Assembly: GCA_947044405.1 (NCBI GenBank)
Contig: CAMRHE010000207.1
Coordinates: 1,746,001 to 1,810,000 of the forward strand
Direction: 5' to 3'
Length of the DNA stretch: 64,000 nucleotides
Source of the DNA: Leptodactylus fallax
Lineage: Eukaryota; Chordata; Amphibia; Anura; Leptodactylidae
The notes beneath the pieces are model-generated. The model saw only the letters and a program-made list of their open reading frames with translations. It ran no database searches and was not told where the DNA came from. A program made the position numbers and the translations under genes. Positions 10,601-22,400 of this stretch are shown in pieces. Numbering within the stretch: position 1 is the first letter of the stretch; every line of letters starts with the position of its first letter.

Positions 10601-11474
10601 CTCTCTCAGTGACCTGTATATACAAGGTGTTTTTAAAACATTTGACTCGCTGAGCTCCTCCTATGGCATCCCTAGAACACAGTTCTTTAGATATCTACAG
10701 ATTAGACATGCACTCTCTTCTCAGTTCCCGGATCGATTGGACAATATATCTGAGTATCCGCTTATCGGCATACTTCGCTCACAGGGCCCTGGGGGTTTGA
10801 TATCTACTTTCTATGCACATCTGATACAGGCCAAGATATCCACATTGGACGCCCCGGACCTGACGCGGTGGTGCATCAATATCCCAACTCTCACAAATGA
10901 GATGTTTCAAGACATCTTTGAATCTCCTCAACATGTGTCACCTTCAGCTAACAACAAACTGATTCAAACATATATTCTACACCAATGTTACTTGACACCT
11001 TCCCGTCTCTACAAAATGGGACGTCTGCCCAACCCAGGATGCCTTAGGTGCCCTTGTCTACAGTCAGACTTTTGGCATATGATTTGGGAATGTCCGATCA
11101 TACAATGTTTTTGGAAAGGGGTCGTGGATCTCCTGGTGGAAGTTCTGGCTAAACCTATACCATTAACCCCAGAGATATGCCTTTTCGGTGTATTAGATGA
11201 AGAATTATGGCAACACCATGTTAGAATCCTTTTGAGGGAGTCTTTATTTTATGCTAGGAAAGCTATCGCACTGCGATGGATGGCTCCGAAACCCCCATCA
11301 GTATCTCAGTGGAAGAAACTTGTTAATACTGTTCTTCCTTATAACCAGATTGTGTATAAAGGGAGAGGGTGCCCTCAGAAATTCCATAAGGTGTGGGGAG
11401 CATGGTGCAATTCTCCGGTAACCCAATATACGGCTCCCTCATTGCGTTCTGCCATTCATTTACTCATGCCGTGA
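7680..11474 (+). CDS. L1 ORF2 protein: APE-type endonuclease and reverse transcriptase (L1-A)
   Basis: An intact 1264-aa ORF with a strong initiation context (GACCATGG). In L1 elements this protein nicks target DNA and reverse transcribes the element RNA at the nick. The endonuclease fills residues 1 to about 235: N9 in WNVRGL, E38 in QETH, D140 and N142 in GDFN, and S227-D228-H229. Then come GKSPGPDGIPVE, YRPISLLNIDYK, LDATKAFDSVEW, GTRQGCPLSPLLF and the catalytic YADD at 697-700. The C-terminal CCHC knuckle starts at C1121 (CLRC...HMIWEC). There is no frameshift or stop. Two oddities are a proline where a serine is usual just before the endonuclease WN, and KRQN where RLN-like sequence is usual. 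Activity is therefore possible but not shown. Confidence 0.93.
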   Translation: MASFSVPWNVRGLGSPRKRSLVFSQIRRADPHLICLQETHLVPDNSRRLQKPWVQWAAHSTHTSYSRGVSILVHRRLRWEPGLIVRDPEGRYVFVQAWVDSVLYVILGVYLPPASDLAVLQQAAQFATRFPGAIALCLGDFNKVMDIALDRFSAEPGSPSLPRPTTMAGVIRELGWLDLWRVRFPEARTFSCHSANRHTLSRIDHAFGNTKAYSWLQTISYLPRAVSDHSPLFVQLNSSTAAKPRQGWRIHPFWLKLFVPHDRIPDQLQTFLTINSPNTSPLLLWETMKAYLRGCIKSSISFVKRESSLLETTLATQCASLEAAYVANPTDEARSQWLQMGRQYLHILHDKARRSMFFSKQKFYELGNQSSSFLAQLIHQNTASPAILRVHSETGEVLSNSLAISDRFYRYYSELYLSKLRVTDGELATYLGLIPLPTLSEDQRESLDSPFTLEELSGALADMAKGKSPGPDGIPVEVYAQYGGLLLPVLLECYNAAFVGRSLPESFYDATIILLLKPDKDPLDCGSYRPISLLNIDYKLLTKMLSKRQNSVVLDLVHPDQTGFMPGKSTSDNLRRAQVITQIGASSSHDWAVASLDATKAFDSVEWPFLLQVLRGYGFGEGFITWISLLYCSPRAALSINGTLSSYFPLGRGTRQGCPLSPLLFALAVEPLAILLRNDPIYRGIVIGTRKERTALYADDLLLFMSDPSRSLARAMAIIDEFGNYSGLRTNWTKYSYMHIGRASSVAEGNVVCGLTTVSTCKYLGIFISRDHRCFLEQNIFPLISHFRVKFNLWATLPLSVAGRINLVKMIVLPKCLYAISHSAVSVPLRFFKQMDSLIISFIWGNSRSKLRLSSLQRPKQLGGTSLPDLFLYYLAGQLRFIRKWLSSDPLPRSEAHLAHHLGLRNLWPVLEHPAMFRGRLLPIHTLAGQVWRQAKKVSAYSDIPAETPLWHNPGLPTLFALPGARAWSQYGVSSLSDLYIQGVFKTFDSLSSSYGIPRTQFFRYLQIRHALSSQFPDRLDNISEYPLIGILRSQGPGGLISTFYAHLIQAKISTLDAPDLTRWCINIPTLTNEMFQDIFESPQHVSPSANNKLIQTYILHQCYLTPSRLYKMGRLPNPGCLRCPCLQSDFWHMIWECPIIQCFWKGVVDLLVEVLAKPIPLTPEICLFGVLDEELWQHHVRILLRESLFYARKAIALRWMAPKPPSVSQWKKLVNTVLPYNQIVYKGRGCPQKFHKVWGAWCNSPVTQYTAPSLRSAIHLLMP

Positions 11475-11812
11475 GGGGTGCGAGACACCGGGAGTATCCA
11501 CGACCTCTCATTTTGGAGAGTATCCTTGTTGTTACCTTTGACTTATTGACTGCATGTTTTGTACATGATAACTGATGTATACTGTATTGTGCATGTCCTG
11601 ATTATATCCTCTCTGTACCGAGTCTGAGTTGTGGGGTCCGGTGGGACGAGGGCCTGGCGAGGTGGGATGTGGTGTGTTGAGTGAATTTACATTTAAATTC
11701 TCGTTTTCTGGTGCGCAACATGTTATGTATATGTTTATAAAGAGGCATAGAGCGCAGTCATTTTTTAAACAATTGTTGGTCAGTTCTGTTTGAAAATGTT
11801 ATACATTTTGGC

Positions 11813-12060
11813 AAATTTAAAGAGGACCTTTCATGTCCTCAAAGACAGGTCATATTATATAAAACCACAAAGCTATCAGCATGCTGAATTCAGCGCACTT
11901 CCAGTTCTATCTGTAGGTTCCTTGGGTCCAGAGATGTCATTGCTGTTAGTTTCAGCTACAGATATCTCTGTACTGCCAGCCTTACAGCTCAGCCTCAACA
12001 CTAGGTGGTCCAGAACACCCTACAGTAAACTTGTAAAGTAGGAGACGCACTCCATCACCC
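11813..12060 (+). repeat. AAAGAGGACCTTTCATGTCC repeat, copy 1
   Basis: Begins AAAGAGGACCTTTCATGTCC. Its body aligns in the same direction with 60735-60960: shared blocks are CATATTATATA/CATGTTATATA, GTGCTGAATACAG/ATGCTGAATTCAG and CAGCCTTACAGCTC. The boundary with the end of L1-A is uncertain. Confidence 0.55.
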
Positions 12061-12211
12061 ATCGATTACACTGTAAGGTCGTAAGGCCGTCCTTCCAGAC
12101 AGTACAGCGATATCAGTATCCAAAACTTACAACACCAAAATCTCTGAAACCAGGGAACCTACAAACCTAATACAGTACAGTTTAATTTTTAATTTAGTGC
12201 AAACTTAAACT

Positions 12212-12288
12212 AGACAGTCTAAAAATGCACCAGATTTAGCACAGTGGCCGATGCAGGATAATAAATCTGGTGTAGCTTTAGACTATCT
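12212..12288. repeat. Small palindromic repeat
   Basis: AGACAGTCTAAAAATGCACC and its near inverted copy GGTGTAGCTTTAGACTATCT flank a short loop that includes ATTTAGCACAGTGGCCGATG. It is a likely foldback MITE fragment. Confidence 0.5.
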
Positions 12289-12389
12289 AGTCTATATTCA
12301 TATCACCTATTATTTGGCTTGCATTCTGGCAAATGTAAATTCTTAATTTATAGTCTTATTCCCCACAAGAACTAAAAAAATGAAATGTT

Positions 12390-14491
12390 ATGCGAGTTAA
12401 CCCCGGTATGATAATCATAAGGGACTTCTTTTGCGAGATCTCCATATTAGAACTGCTCATGTGTGTCTGCCAGTATAATGAGCAAGTTCACACGCATCCA
12501 AATGGAGCTTACAGAAATCTATACAGATTCTACAGAAAAAAAAAATCATTATGCGGAGAAGATATAGAAGGACTCACACACTGCATAACAGACTACATTA
12601 ATTTTTGTGTGGACAACACAGTACCCACAAAAGTGGTGAGGTGCTTCTCCAATAACAAACCATGGATTAACTCTGATATAAAAACACTACTTAAGGAGAA
12701 AAAGATGGAATTCAGGACAAGAGATAAGGAGGGGTTGGGGGAAGTACAAAAGGAGCTGAGGCATCAAATCAGGCACGGAAAAGCCAGTTATAAAGAAAAA
12801 ATGGAAAAGCAAATGGAAAGAAAAGACATAAGGGGGGGTCTGGGAGGGGCTTAAGTCAACTTCGGGTCATAAACAGTCTGTCTGCCAGATTGAGGCAGAT
12901 GTTAATTGGCTTAATGAACTAAACCTATTCTTCAACAGATTTGATCACACACCAGCTCCTCCCACCCCAGGATGTCCTTCAGCTTCCCCCACCACAATGA
13001 CTTCTCCCCATGCGGCCACTTCCCAACAGACCAGTAAATCCAGAAATCCGTCTTTATCTGGCCACAGTCTGACCTTCACACGGGCCCAGGTGAGGAAGGA
13101 GATGAAAAAGATCAAGGCGAGGAAAGCCGCAGGGCCAGATGACATCAGTGCAAGGCTAATTAAGACTTGCGGGGACCAGCTGTGTGGTATAATTACATAT
13201 ATGTATAATATGAGCCTGAGGCAGGAAATAGTCCCTGAATTATGGAAATCTTCTTGTGTGGTACCAGTTCCAAAGAAACCCCACCCTATGGACCTCAACG
13301 ACTACAGACCTGTAGCACTGACATCCCACCTGATGAAGATCTTGGAGAGATTGGTTCTCACACATCTCCGCCCTCTAGTGAGCCCCGCTATGGACCCTCT
13401 CCAGTTTGCTTATCGGCCGGGCATTGGGGTAGATGATGCCATCATCCATCTTCTGCACAGGGCTCTGTCTCACCTGGAGAAACCAGGGATCAAGGGGAGA
13501 ATAATGTTCTTTGACTTCTCCAGTGCTTTTAACACCATACAGCCCAGGTTATTGAGGGACAAGCTGGGCCTTGCTGGAGTGGACCACCACCTCTCCAACT
13601 GGATCCTAGACTACCTCACAAATCGACCTCAATACGTGAGAGCCCGAGACTGTGTGTCAGGTACCGTGATCTGTAATACGGGGGCACCTCAGGGTACGGT
13701 TCTCGCCCCTTTCCTCTTCACACTGTACACTGCAGATTTTAGGTGCAACTCATCCAGCTGCTACCTACAGAAGTATTCTGACGACTCTGCAATAGTGGGT
13801 CTCATCACAGATGATGATGACAGGGAGTACAGAGAACTGAACCAGGATTTTGTGGACTGGTGCCACCGGAACCACCTGAAGATTAACGCGGGGAAGACCA
13901 AGGAGATGGTGGTGGACTTCCGCAAAGGCAGATGCCCTCCAAAACCAGTGGACATCCTGGGGACGGGCATCGAGATTGTGAACACCTATAAGTACCTGGG
14001 TTTGCTCCTTAATAATAAGCTGGACTGGGCAGATCATATGGAGGCCCTGTACAGGAAGGGCCACAGCAGGCTCTACCTGCTTAGGAAACTGAGAGCCTTT
14101 GGAATCCGGGGGCACTTCTTAGAACTTTCTTCAACTCGGTAGTGGCATCAGCCATCTTCTTTGGAGTGGCCTGCTGGGGGAGCAGTATATCAACCAGGGA
14201 CAGAAATAAACTTGACAAGCTGATTAGAAGGGCCAGCTCTGTCCTGGGGAGCCCCCTGGACCCAGTGCAGGTGGTGGGTGACAGAAGGATACTGTCCATG
14301 GTGAGCTCCATGCAGAAGAAGAAGTCCCATCCCATTCATGAGACTGTGATCGCGCTGAGCAGTACTGTCAGTGACCGACTGCTCCACCCTAGGTGTGAGA
14401 AGGAGCGCTATCGGAAGTCTTTCCTCCCCACCGCGGTTAGGCTGTACAACCAACACCGACCTAAGCGGAGATCATTACACACAGAGAACTG
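12390..14491 (+). pseudogene. L2-like (CR1/L2 group) reverse transcriptase, frameshifted
   Basis: Remnant of a Jockey-superfamily ORF2. The upstream linker reads KPWINSDIKTLLKEKK (first frame, 12390-12854). The RT follows: KARKAAGPDDI, NDYRPVALTS, FFDFSSAFNTI, GAPQGTVLAPFLF, the catalytic YSDD at 13774-13785 and KYLGLLLNNKLDW. The C-terminal ACWGSSIS...RYRKSFLPTAVRLYNQ region is in a third frame. There are two frameshifts: one in the G7 run at 12833-12839, after which WEGLK resumes in another frame, and one near 14110-14125 before FFNSVVASAIFF. The endonuclease half is not recognisable, so the copy is 5'-truncated. It is not functional. The assignment within the CR1/L2 group is less sure than the superfamily. 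Confidence 0.88.
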
Positions 14492-14700
14492 AAATATCTC
14501 TCTGCCTGTTAAATCCCCCCCCCTCCTCTGCTACGTCCTATCTGTCTGTCTGCTATTAATGTAATGCCTCTCACCTTGGAACATTCCTGTACATGTTGTA
14601 TTTGTATTTGTATCTGCTTATCTTTGCTGCTGTAACACACTGAATTTCCCCATTGTGGGACTATTAAAGGACTATTATTATTATTATTATTATTATTATA
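14492..14700 (+). repeat. 3' UTR and ATT tail of the L2-like element
   Basis: Contains TGAATTTCCCCATTGTGGGA, then ACTATTAAAGGACT and (ATT)n to about 14700. A microsatellite tail instead of poly(A) is typical of L2 and CR1 elements. Confidence 0.85.
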
Positions 14701-15221
14701 TGTGGCATGTGAACAAAGGGCAATGTGACAGCTTTTGCAAACATTTATCAACATCAAAGAGCACCCTAGAGCTGCTAGGATGAGACCACACATGGCCAGT
14801 ATGTGGAAGAGAACTAGTACCTGTGTGGTGGGGGAATATTACCTATTGGGGGGAACTATTAAGCATGCCATAGTCTATGATCCTCTAGATATGTTCCTGG
14901 CTAGAACAACAGACAACCACTTCAAGTGTCAGTGTTGTCAAAGGGGTACAGAAACTCCACTGGGCAAAAAAGCACAAATATTAGATCACTGGACCGTGGA
15001 AAACATCTGCATGATGATTTGAGATTTCTGTTGCCCCATGGGAGGGTCAGAATTTGGGTCAAGCGCATGAATCGATATACCCTTCCTATCAGGTGTCAAC
15101 TTTTCAGGTTGCTAAAGATGATGTCATGGTTTCCGGTGGATTGTTTTCTTGGCACACCCAGTGTCCTGTAATACCAGTGGATTATAGCTGTGTACGCTAC
15201 AACAAAGTGCTGCAGTTCTAA
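14701..15221. other. Unassigned non-coding stretch
   Basis: Short open frames of about 80-95 codons overlap here, but none has a recognisable domain. They are not supported as genes. Confidence 0.4.
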
Positions 15222-15519
15222 GGCCGGTTGCAGACGACCGTGCTGTGGGTCAGTGTGCTATCCATGTATTTCATGGAGAGCACACTGACCCATTCTTTCT
15301 ATGGACCCGTACACACGACCATGATTTTCACGGTCCTGTGTACGGGCTGACAGTCTGGGCCTCATCAGATAGGACGTGTCTTATTCCTGTCCTATTTTGC
15401 GGCCTGTGCTTCCATGGCTCCTATTCATTTAATGAAAGGACATCCCCGTGTCCCCCGTGTTCAGCCTATGCTTTTAAATCACGGCAGGCCAGTTGCACCA
15501 TGGTCATCTGCAACCGGCC
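15222..15519. mobile_element. PIF/Harbinger-like MITE, GGCCGGTTGCAGA family, copy 2
   Basis: A 298-bp element with termini GGCCGGTTGCAGACGACC and GGTCATCTGCAACCGGCC and a perfect TAA duplication (15219-15221 and 15520-15522). Its interior matches 2640-2909 along the length, for example TCCTATTCATTTAATGAAA and TTTTAAATCACGGCAGGCC. It carries no ORF from a transposase. Confidence 0.85.
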
Positions 15520-15522
15520 TAA

Positions 15523-16140
15523 GGGCCAGAAGAGATCCAACGCTCTGCTAGATGGGTGCCTCCAATGGCCATTCTGTGCATTTTTTTTCATCTACTGGAA
15601 TGATATGGAATCTGAGAATTGTAGCATTCTTCATCTGATAAATGTACTCCATGTGTTGCCACAATACAGGCTTATGTACACAACTCGGCCCTCTGCATTA
15701 ACAGTTCTTGCATGTAAAAAGTAAAAAAAAAAAAAAAAAACACTTTAACTTGAGTCATGTTTAGGCTTCATATTGAAAAATTTTTGAGCGAGTGAAAAGG
15801 AAAAGGCAGTAAATGGCAGTCAAAGATAAAATTAAGAAAAGCAAACACAGCAGGGATAATTAATGTGTCTATCTATGAGTGAGATCCGTGTGCGTACCAA
15901 ACTCTCAGCCCTGCACATTAATTCCCAGTCAGAACGGAATCCAATCATGTTCTCATAATTAATCCTCATGGCGTTTGTTTAATTTAAAGCCTTATTTTTG
16001 TTGGACTGGAGGAACTTGACTAATGTGTGAATTTCATTTGGATGAAAAAACTTCACACCCCTATAATACTTTATGGCCCAAAGAGGAAACTTGGCAAGTT
16101 CTTCTTATGGTTCAGGGACTTTATGAGGACACAAGGGGCA
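15523..16140. other. Unassigned non-coding stretch
   Basis: AT-rich, with an A18 run near 15725. No gene or bounded repeat recognised. Confidence 0.4.
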
Positions 16141-16142
16141 TA

Positions 16143-17660
16143 CAGTGGAGAAAAAAAAGTATTTAGTCAGCCACCAATTGTGCAAGTTCTCCCACTTAAA
16201 AAGATGAGGCTGGCCTGTAATTGTCATCATAGGTAGACCTCAACTATGAGAGACAAAATGAGAAAACATATCTAGAGAATCACATTGTCTGATTTTTTAA
16301 GAATTTATTTGCAAATTATGGTGGAGAATAAGTATTTGGTCACCTACAAACAAGCAAGATTTCTGGCTCTCACAGACCTGTAACTTCTTCTTTAAGAGGC
16401 TCCTCTGTCCTCCACTCATTACCTGTAGTAATGGCTCCTGTTTGACATTGTTATCAGTATAAAAGACACCTGTCCACAACCTCAAACAGTCACACTCCAA
16501 ACTCCACTAAGGTGAAGACCAAAGAGCTTTGGAAGGACACCAGAAACAAAATTGTAGACCTGCACCAGGCTGAGAAGACTGAATCTGCAATAGGCAAGCA
16601 GCTTGGTGTGAAGAAATCAACTGTGGGAGCAATAATTAGAAAATGGAAGACATACAAGACCACTGATAATATCCCTCAATCAGGGTCTCCACGCAAGATC
16701 TCACCCCGTGGGGTCAAAATGATCACAAGAACGGTGAGCAAAAATCCCAGAACCACACAGGGGACCTAGTGAATGACCTGCAGAAAGCTGGGACTAACGT
16801 AACAAAGGCTACCGTCAGTAACACACTACGCCGCCAGGGACTCAGATCCTGCAGTGCCAGACGTGTCCCCCTGCTTAAGCCAGTACATATCCGGGCCCGT
16901 CTGAAGTTTGCTAGAGAGCATTTGGATGTTCCAGAAGAGTATTGGGAGAATGTCATATGGTCAGATGAAACCAAAGTAGAACTGTTTGGCAGAAACACAA
17001 CCCGTCGTGTTTGGAGGAGAGTGAATGCTGAGTTGCATCCAAAGAACACCATACCTACTGTGAAGCATGGGGGTGGCAACATCATGCTTTGGGGCTGTTT
17101 CTCTGCAAAGGGACCAGGACGACTGATCTGTGTACATGAAAGAATGAATGGGGCCATGTATCGTGAGATTTTGAGTGCAAACCTCCTTCCATCAGCAAGG
17201 ACATTGAAGATGAAACGTGGCTGGGTCTTTCAGCATGACAATGATGTCAAGCACACAACCAGGGCAACGAAGGAGCGGCTTCGTAAGAAGCATTTCAAGG
17301 TCCTGGAGTGGCCTAGCCAGTCTCCAGATCTCAACCCCATAAAAAACCTTTGTAGGGAGTTGAAAGTCCGTGTTGCCCAGCGACAGCCCCAAAACATCAC
17401 TGCTCTAGAGGAGATCTGCATGGAGGAATGGGCCAACATACCAGCAACAGTGTGTGCCAACCTTGTGAAGACTTACAGAAAACGTTTGACCTCTGTCATT
17501 GCCAACAAAGGATATATAACAAAGTATTGAGATGAACTTTTGTTATTGACCAAATACTTATTTTCCACCATAATTTGCAAATACATTCTTTAAAAATCAG
17601 ACAATGTGATTTATTGGATTTGTTTTCTCATTTTGTCTCTCATAGTTGAGGTCTACCTAT
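16143..17660 (+). mobile_element. Tc1 element A, right end truncated (Tc1-A)
   Basis: Starts after TA (16141-16142) with CAGTGGAGAAAAAAAAGT and the long inverted repeat GTATTTAGTCAGCCACCAAT. The right inverted repeat is recognisable from about 17560 but stops at CTACCTATGA (17660), where an (AT)n tract follows. The last 100 or so bases and the terminal CACTG are missing. The same family is present at 49428-57864 (Tc1-B), where both ends are kept. Loss of one terminus should make this copy immobile. Confidence 0.9.
16509..17530 (+). pseudogene. Tc1 transposase, disabled (Tc1-A)
   Basis: The encoded type is a Tc1 DD34E transposase that cuts and pastes DNA at TA sites. The N-terminal helix-turn-helix reads [20 protein letters not shown]. 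The first catalytic D is in WSDETK (codon 16964-16966) and the second in HDND (17237-17239). There are three coding lesions. The start ATG kept in Tc1-B is AAG here (16509-16511). One G is lost near 16758, so the frame ends at a TAG just before the second frame at 16769. The catalytic glutamate of NPIENLW is lysine (codon 17342-17344), followed by W to C. The P of DNDPKH is also V. It is dead for several independent reasons. Confidence 0.92.
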
Positions 17661-18729
17661 GAATATATATATATAATAGAGGTAGGTCAAATAACTTGGC
17701 CCAACACCCTTCTCTACTTTTGGTTTTAACTTCCTGAAAATCCTTCTCTCACAAGCCCCAAAATATTGGAAAGAATAGAAAGAAAAATGATCAGGTAGTA
17801 TAATGCTCTTCTCTCTAATATAAGATGGGAAACACATCGGGAAGATAATGGTTCCTCCTGGGTGGGGCAGTCAGCAATACCATCAGAGAGGTCCCCGATC
17901 CTCTATGTCCTCCTCTGAAGCTCACAGAGCAGTCCAGATGACAGAAGATCTTGTAATACTAGAAATATTTAGATTTTTAGATGTTTTTTATATGTGGGTA
18001 ACTAAGGACTCTGGTTCCCATTCTAGTTTTCTAGCTACCGTTTTATACTGTAGGCGAAAATCCGTTCATCTTCAGCGGACCCTTGTAAGTAGTAGCTGAT
18101 TCATTCTTCATGATGTATGAATATTTGTCAGCTGCTTGCACTGCATGCCCTTACGTAATGATCTCTTTATAGCCTATATATTTTGTCTCACTCAATAATC
18201 TAATGAACAGCAATTTTCTGCTTCCTTAGAGGAATATTCATCACCCTGTAAATGTAGCCCTGTCATTTGTAAAAGACAAAGCATATGTGAATTCTGTGAT
18301 ATAATATAAAGATTTTGGCCAAAAATGGGAAGATAAAGCTGGAATCTTGTCATGTATACAAAACTGCTGTTTGGCCCTTCGAAAAATAACTGCTGGAAAA
18401 CATAAATGTAAATCTCGGTGAAATTCTATGACATAAAAGTATATAAAAACACATAAACAACTCTGAAGTTAGACAAAAGTCAACTGAGAATGTTGTTTTT
18501 TTTGGCAGAATTGGCCAATGATCTAATACATATGGGGGTCTCCAAACTGATGTCAGGGAAAAGAAGTATCGGCCTATGGGATTTTAACATGTCCAATCCT
18601 TTGTTCCTACAGATTTTTTTTTTCTCTCAACTGAAATAAACAGACATGGCGGATCTATCGGTCAACATCTCATCTAAGACCAACTTCCATATTTATTTCA
18701 CCAAATGATCCACTCAGTACTAGTCTATT
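17661..18729. other. AT-rich non-coding stretch
   Basis: Opens with a short (AT)n tract next to the truncated Tc1-A end. No other gene or bounded repeat is seen. Confidence 0.4.
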
Positions 18730-19184
18730 TCAAGAGGACCTTTCACCGCCTCTACCAATTCAAGTGTTTAGCATTTGTTAATAGACACCGCTCCAATGAT
18801 TCCAGCACAGTTGGAATTTTCTCTGTAGCGCCCACCATTCCTGAGTAACAAACACAGTTAATTTTGGTGCTTGATGTGCTATTTCAGCTCTGTAATGTCA
18901 GGAGGGGAGTGTCAGGCAGGGGGTAATTCAGAGCTCCAATCAGAAGCAGCCAGTGTCAGAGCTCAGAATCACATCCCTTGTCTGCTCCTGCCTGACACCG
19001 CCCTCCTGACAGTACAGAGCTGAAATAGCACATCAAGCATAGAGACTAAATAGCAAAACTAACAGCATTGATTGCTCAGGAATGGTGGGGGCTAGAGAAA
19101 AAAATTCCAACTGTGCTGGAATCAGTAGAGCAGCAGCTATTAAATGTAAAGGACTTGTTGGAGGTGGTGAAAGGTCCTGTCTAA
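18730..19184. repeat. Foldback element, AGAGGACCTTTCACC termini
   Basis: An inverted repeat of about 450 bp. The left arm begins CAAGAGGACCTTTCACCGCC and the right arm ends GGTGGTGAAAGGTCCTGTCT. The arms also share CACCATTCCTGAG/CTCAGGAATGGTG, CAGCACAGTTGGAATTTT and GCACATCAAGC/GCTTGATGTGC. A relative lies at 62279-62619. Confidence 0.8.
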
Positions 19185-19590
19185 GTGGATTTCCATAGTT
19201 CAACACAATAGGAGAAAGTCGCGTGGTGATCAGATGGATGAAAATTAGACCATGGTCATGTGATGTACAGTCCATGGTCTTGTGATGGTCACACAGGTGC
19301 ACAACACACTACAGTCATAGCACAGCATTCAGACTTCCGTCTTGTAACAATCTGTGCATCTGTGTGCCCATCACATGATCATGGACTAATTTTTCTCCAC
19401 TAGACGTAAACAGAATTATGTCAGCAAGCAGAGATCTAAAAAAAATGTGATAAATTGATACAGGAAGAATATCGCAAAATTGTAGAACATTTAATTGTAT
19501 AAAAAACATTTATTTGCTGAACTGGACAACCCCTATAACAGGTAGAACAGGCCTAAATATTAGCACGATCTAGAATGGAGAAATACATCT
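19185..19590. other. Unassigned non-coding stretch
   Basis: No gene or bounded repeat recognised. Confidence 0.4.
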
Positions 19591-19591
19591 A

Positions 19592-20462
<871 letters not shown>

Positions 20463-20464
20463 TA

Positions 20465-22271
20465 AGTATATCTACTGACATGTTACATACCAGTAGATAT
20501 TTTAAAAAATTGCAGCAGGTGTCTGTGACTATAAAACCAATCAGATTCCCAGTAGAAAGATGTCATAGTACTGTGCAGAGATAGCAATAGCGTGGTAAGG
20601 ATTACTGTAAATAATGTAAATCTCTAACCAGGGCAGACAAGATACAGTACAGCATATATTGTCAGGAAATCATGTTAAACACACTTCCCCTTAAATACAC
20701 ATGTGATGAAGCATTACTCGAATGTGTTAATGTATTTTTAACAAAGCTAAGAAATGCAAATAGCAGATTGACAGCTGTCAAGTTGTGACTTCCTGCTTTT
20801 CTTAAGAACCCTTATAATACTATATTCTTAAGACTGAGTCAATTATTAGCCATGTGTTTTACGGATTTATATATAATTCATCATTTAATGGATCTATACA
20901 CCACAATGGATGAATCAGGGCTATGAAAACAGACCTGAAAGTCTGATGTGTGAAACAAAAACATGTCCTATATTTTCAAGGACCACAGACATTGAGCCCA
21001 TGAAACTCTGTTGTATGCATAAACTCTAACTGTATGAAAAAAAATGACACAATGGGGCATATTTACTATTGCGGTTACGACTAGATTGGAGTAAAACGCG
21101 CCAAAATGTGACACATTATGGTGCATCACGGCACATCTATTCTGAGATAAAATTTCTCCAATTTGGCCTCCTCAAATGGCAATTTGTATGGGGGCCAACA
21201 GATGATGTTGAGGTATTGAAGAATCCGCTAAAAGAGTTGGAAAATCCCTTTAATACATTACACATTATCCCAATCCTTATATATATGCTCTGCTCTTGAA
21301 CGGGGCAAAGCTGCAATACCCCAACCTACATAATGTATTGGAATGTACTGGTACATAGCGATATATCTCTATAACCCAGAACATTGCATGCTTAAAACAT
21401 ATTTTCTAAACCTACAATGTACTGGGATATAGAGATATATCTCTATATATAGTATATAACTTTATATTGACTAAGTGAGGTGCCCTGAAAATTGGGAAAG
21501 TCGGGTGAGTTGACATGTCTGCTAAGTAGACAGGATACAGGTAGACATTCTAATGTAGAACAAAGAAGAGTTTGCAGCTTTGGCTAAGCATCGGAGGCCC
21601 AACAATCTTATTGTCGTGGGGCGCTGAGAATCAGACCCCAACAATATTGGCCTAGAAACATGGTCAGCAGAGTTCTTCCTCCTACCATCTCAAATGATAT
21701 ACATTCAAGCAGGAAACATTGTTCAAGTGACATTTACCCTGTAACCACATCCTGTCATGTTTGACACAAATATAACTCACTACATTATACAGCAGTGTTG
21801 GTTACTTCAGGAAGTTTACACTGCACTGTCTGCTTGGCATACAAGGAGTTTGGCTTCTTTATATTTTACCTAGTCACTCTAAGGTTCCCAGCCACTTGCT
21901 GACTGGTATTGTGATATAGTAGCATGTGATCAGTCAGACACCCGGACCCAACACAGATCATCTGTTCTACCAGCCTCCGAATGCCGATTGCTGCTAGTGG
22001 ATGAGCGGTGTGTGCAACGCCACTCCAATTCAAATAATAGGAGCCACCACCGCTATGCAGTGGATGGGGCTGCTGAGACACTCCTATTAATTCAATAAAA
22101 CCAGTCGTCCACTAGACAGATTAACCCATCTTAAAGGTTCTAACATGTTTAAGATGGGTTTATTTTTTAACAACCAAAAGATTTTTTTAAGCTGGGAAAT
22201 AATGCGACTGCATCCTCTCAAGTTGCAACCCTGGGTGTAAGCTTGTATTTGCAATTTTCATTGTAATTTAA
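20465..22271. other. AT-rich non-coding stretch
   Basis: No gene seen. 21056-21130 (GGGGCATATTTACTATTGCG) resembles short dispersed repeat starts seen elsewhere in the window (ATTTACTAAG-type). 21340-21460 has short direct repeats around GATATATCTCTATA. Confidence 0.4.
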
Positions 22272-22400
22272 AGGGAGTCAGTCACTAGAGCCCAACATTT
22301 GGACCCAGACCCAGCCCGCAGAAAGATAGGTCAAAGATAGAGTCAAACCGTGTTGTTCCCTTGTGAATCAATGATTGTAATGAGCTCTTTGAAGCAACGA
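22272..22400 (+). repeat. Fragment of an AAAGGGAGTCAGTCAC repeat
   Basis: Starts TAAAGGGAGTCAGTCACTAG and contains AGAAAGATAGGTCAAAGATA. It is related to 5227-5307. Confidence 0.45.

Larger units (their letters stand above)
5308..11812 (+). mobile_element. Full-length L1-clade non-LTR retrotransposon (L1-A)
   Basis: About 6.5 kb. It begins with a G-run followed by GCGTGGCTAGCGCTGAACATG. The order is a GC-rich 5'UTR with tandem monomers (5757-6130), ORF1 (6167-7174), a 505-bp spacer, ORF2 (7680-11474) and an about 340-bp 3'UTR. Both ORFs are open, which is rare for a genomic copy and suggests a young insertion. The antisense L1 at 50917-57738 starts with nearly the same GGGGGGCGTGGC...TGAACATG, supporting the 5' boundary. 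The exact 3' end, a poly(A) tail and target duplication could not be identified, so the right limit is approximate. Confidence 0.88.
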
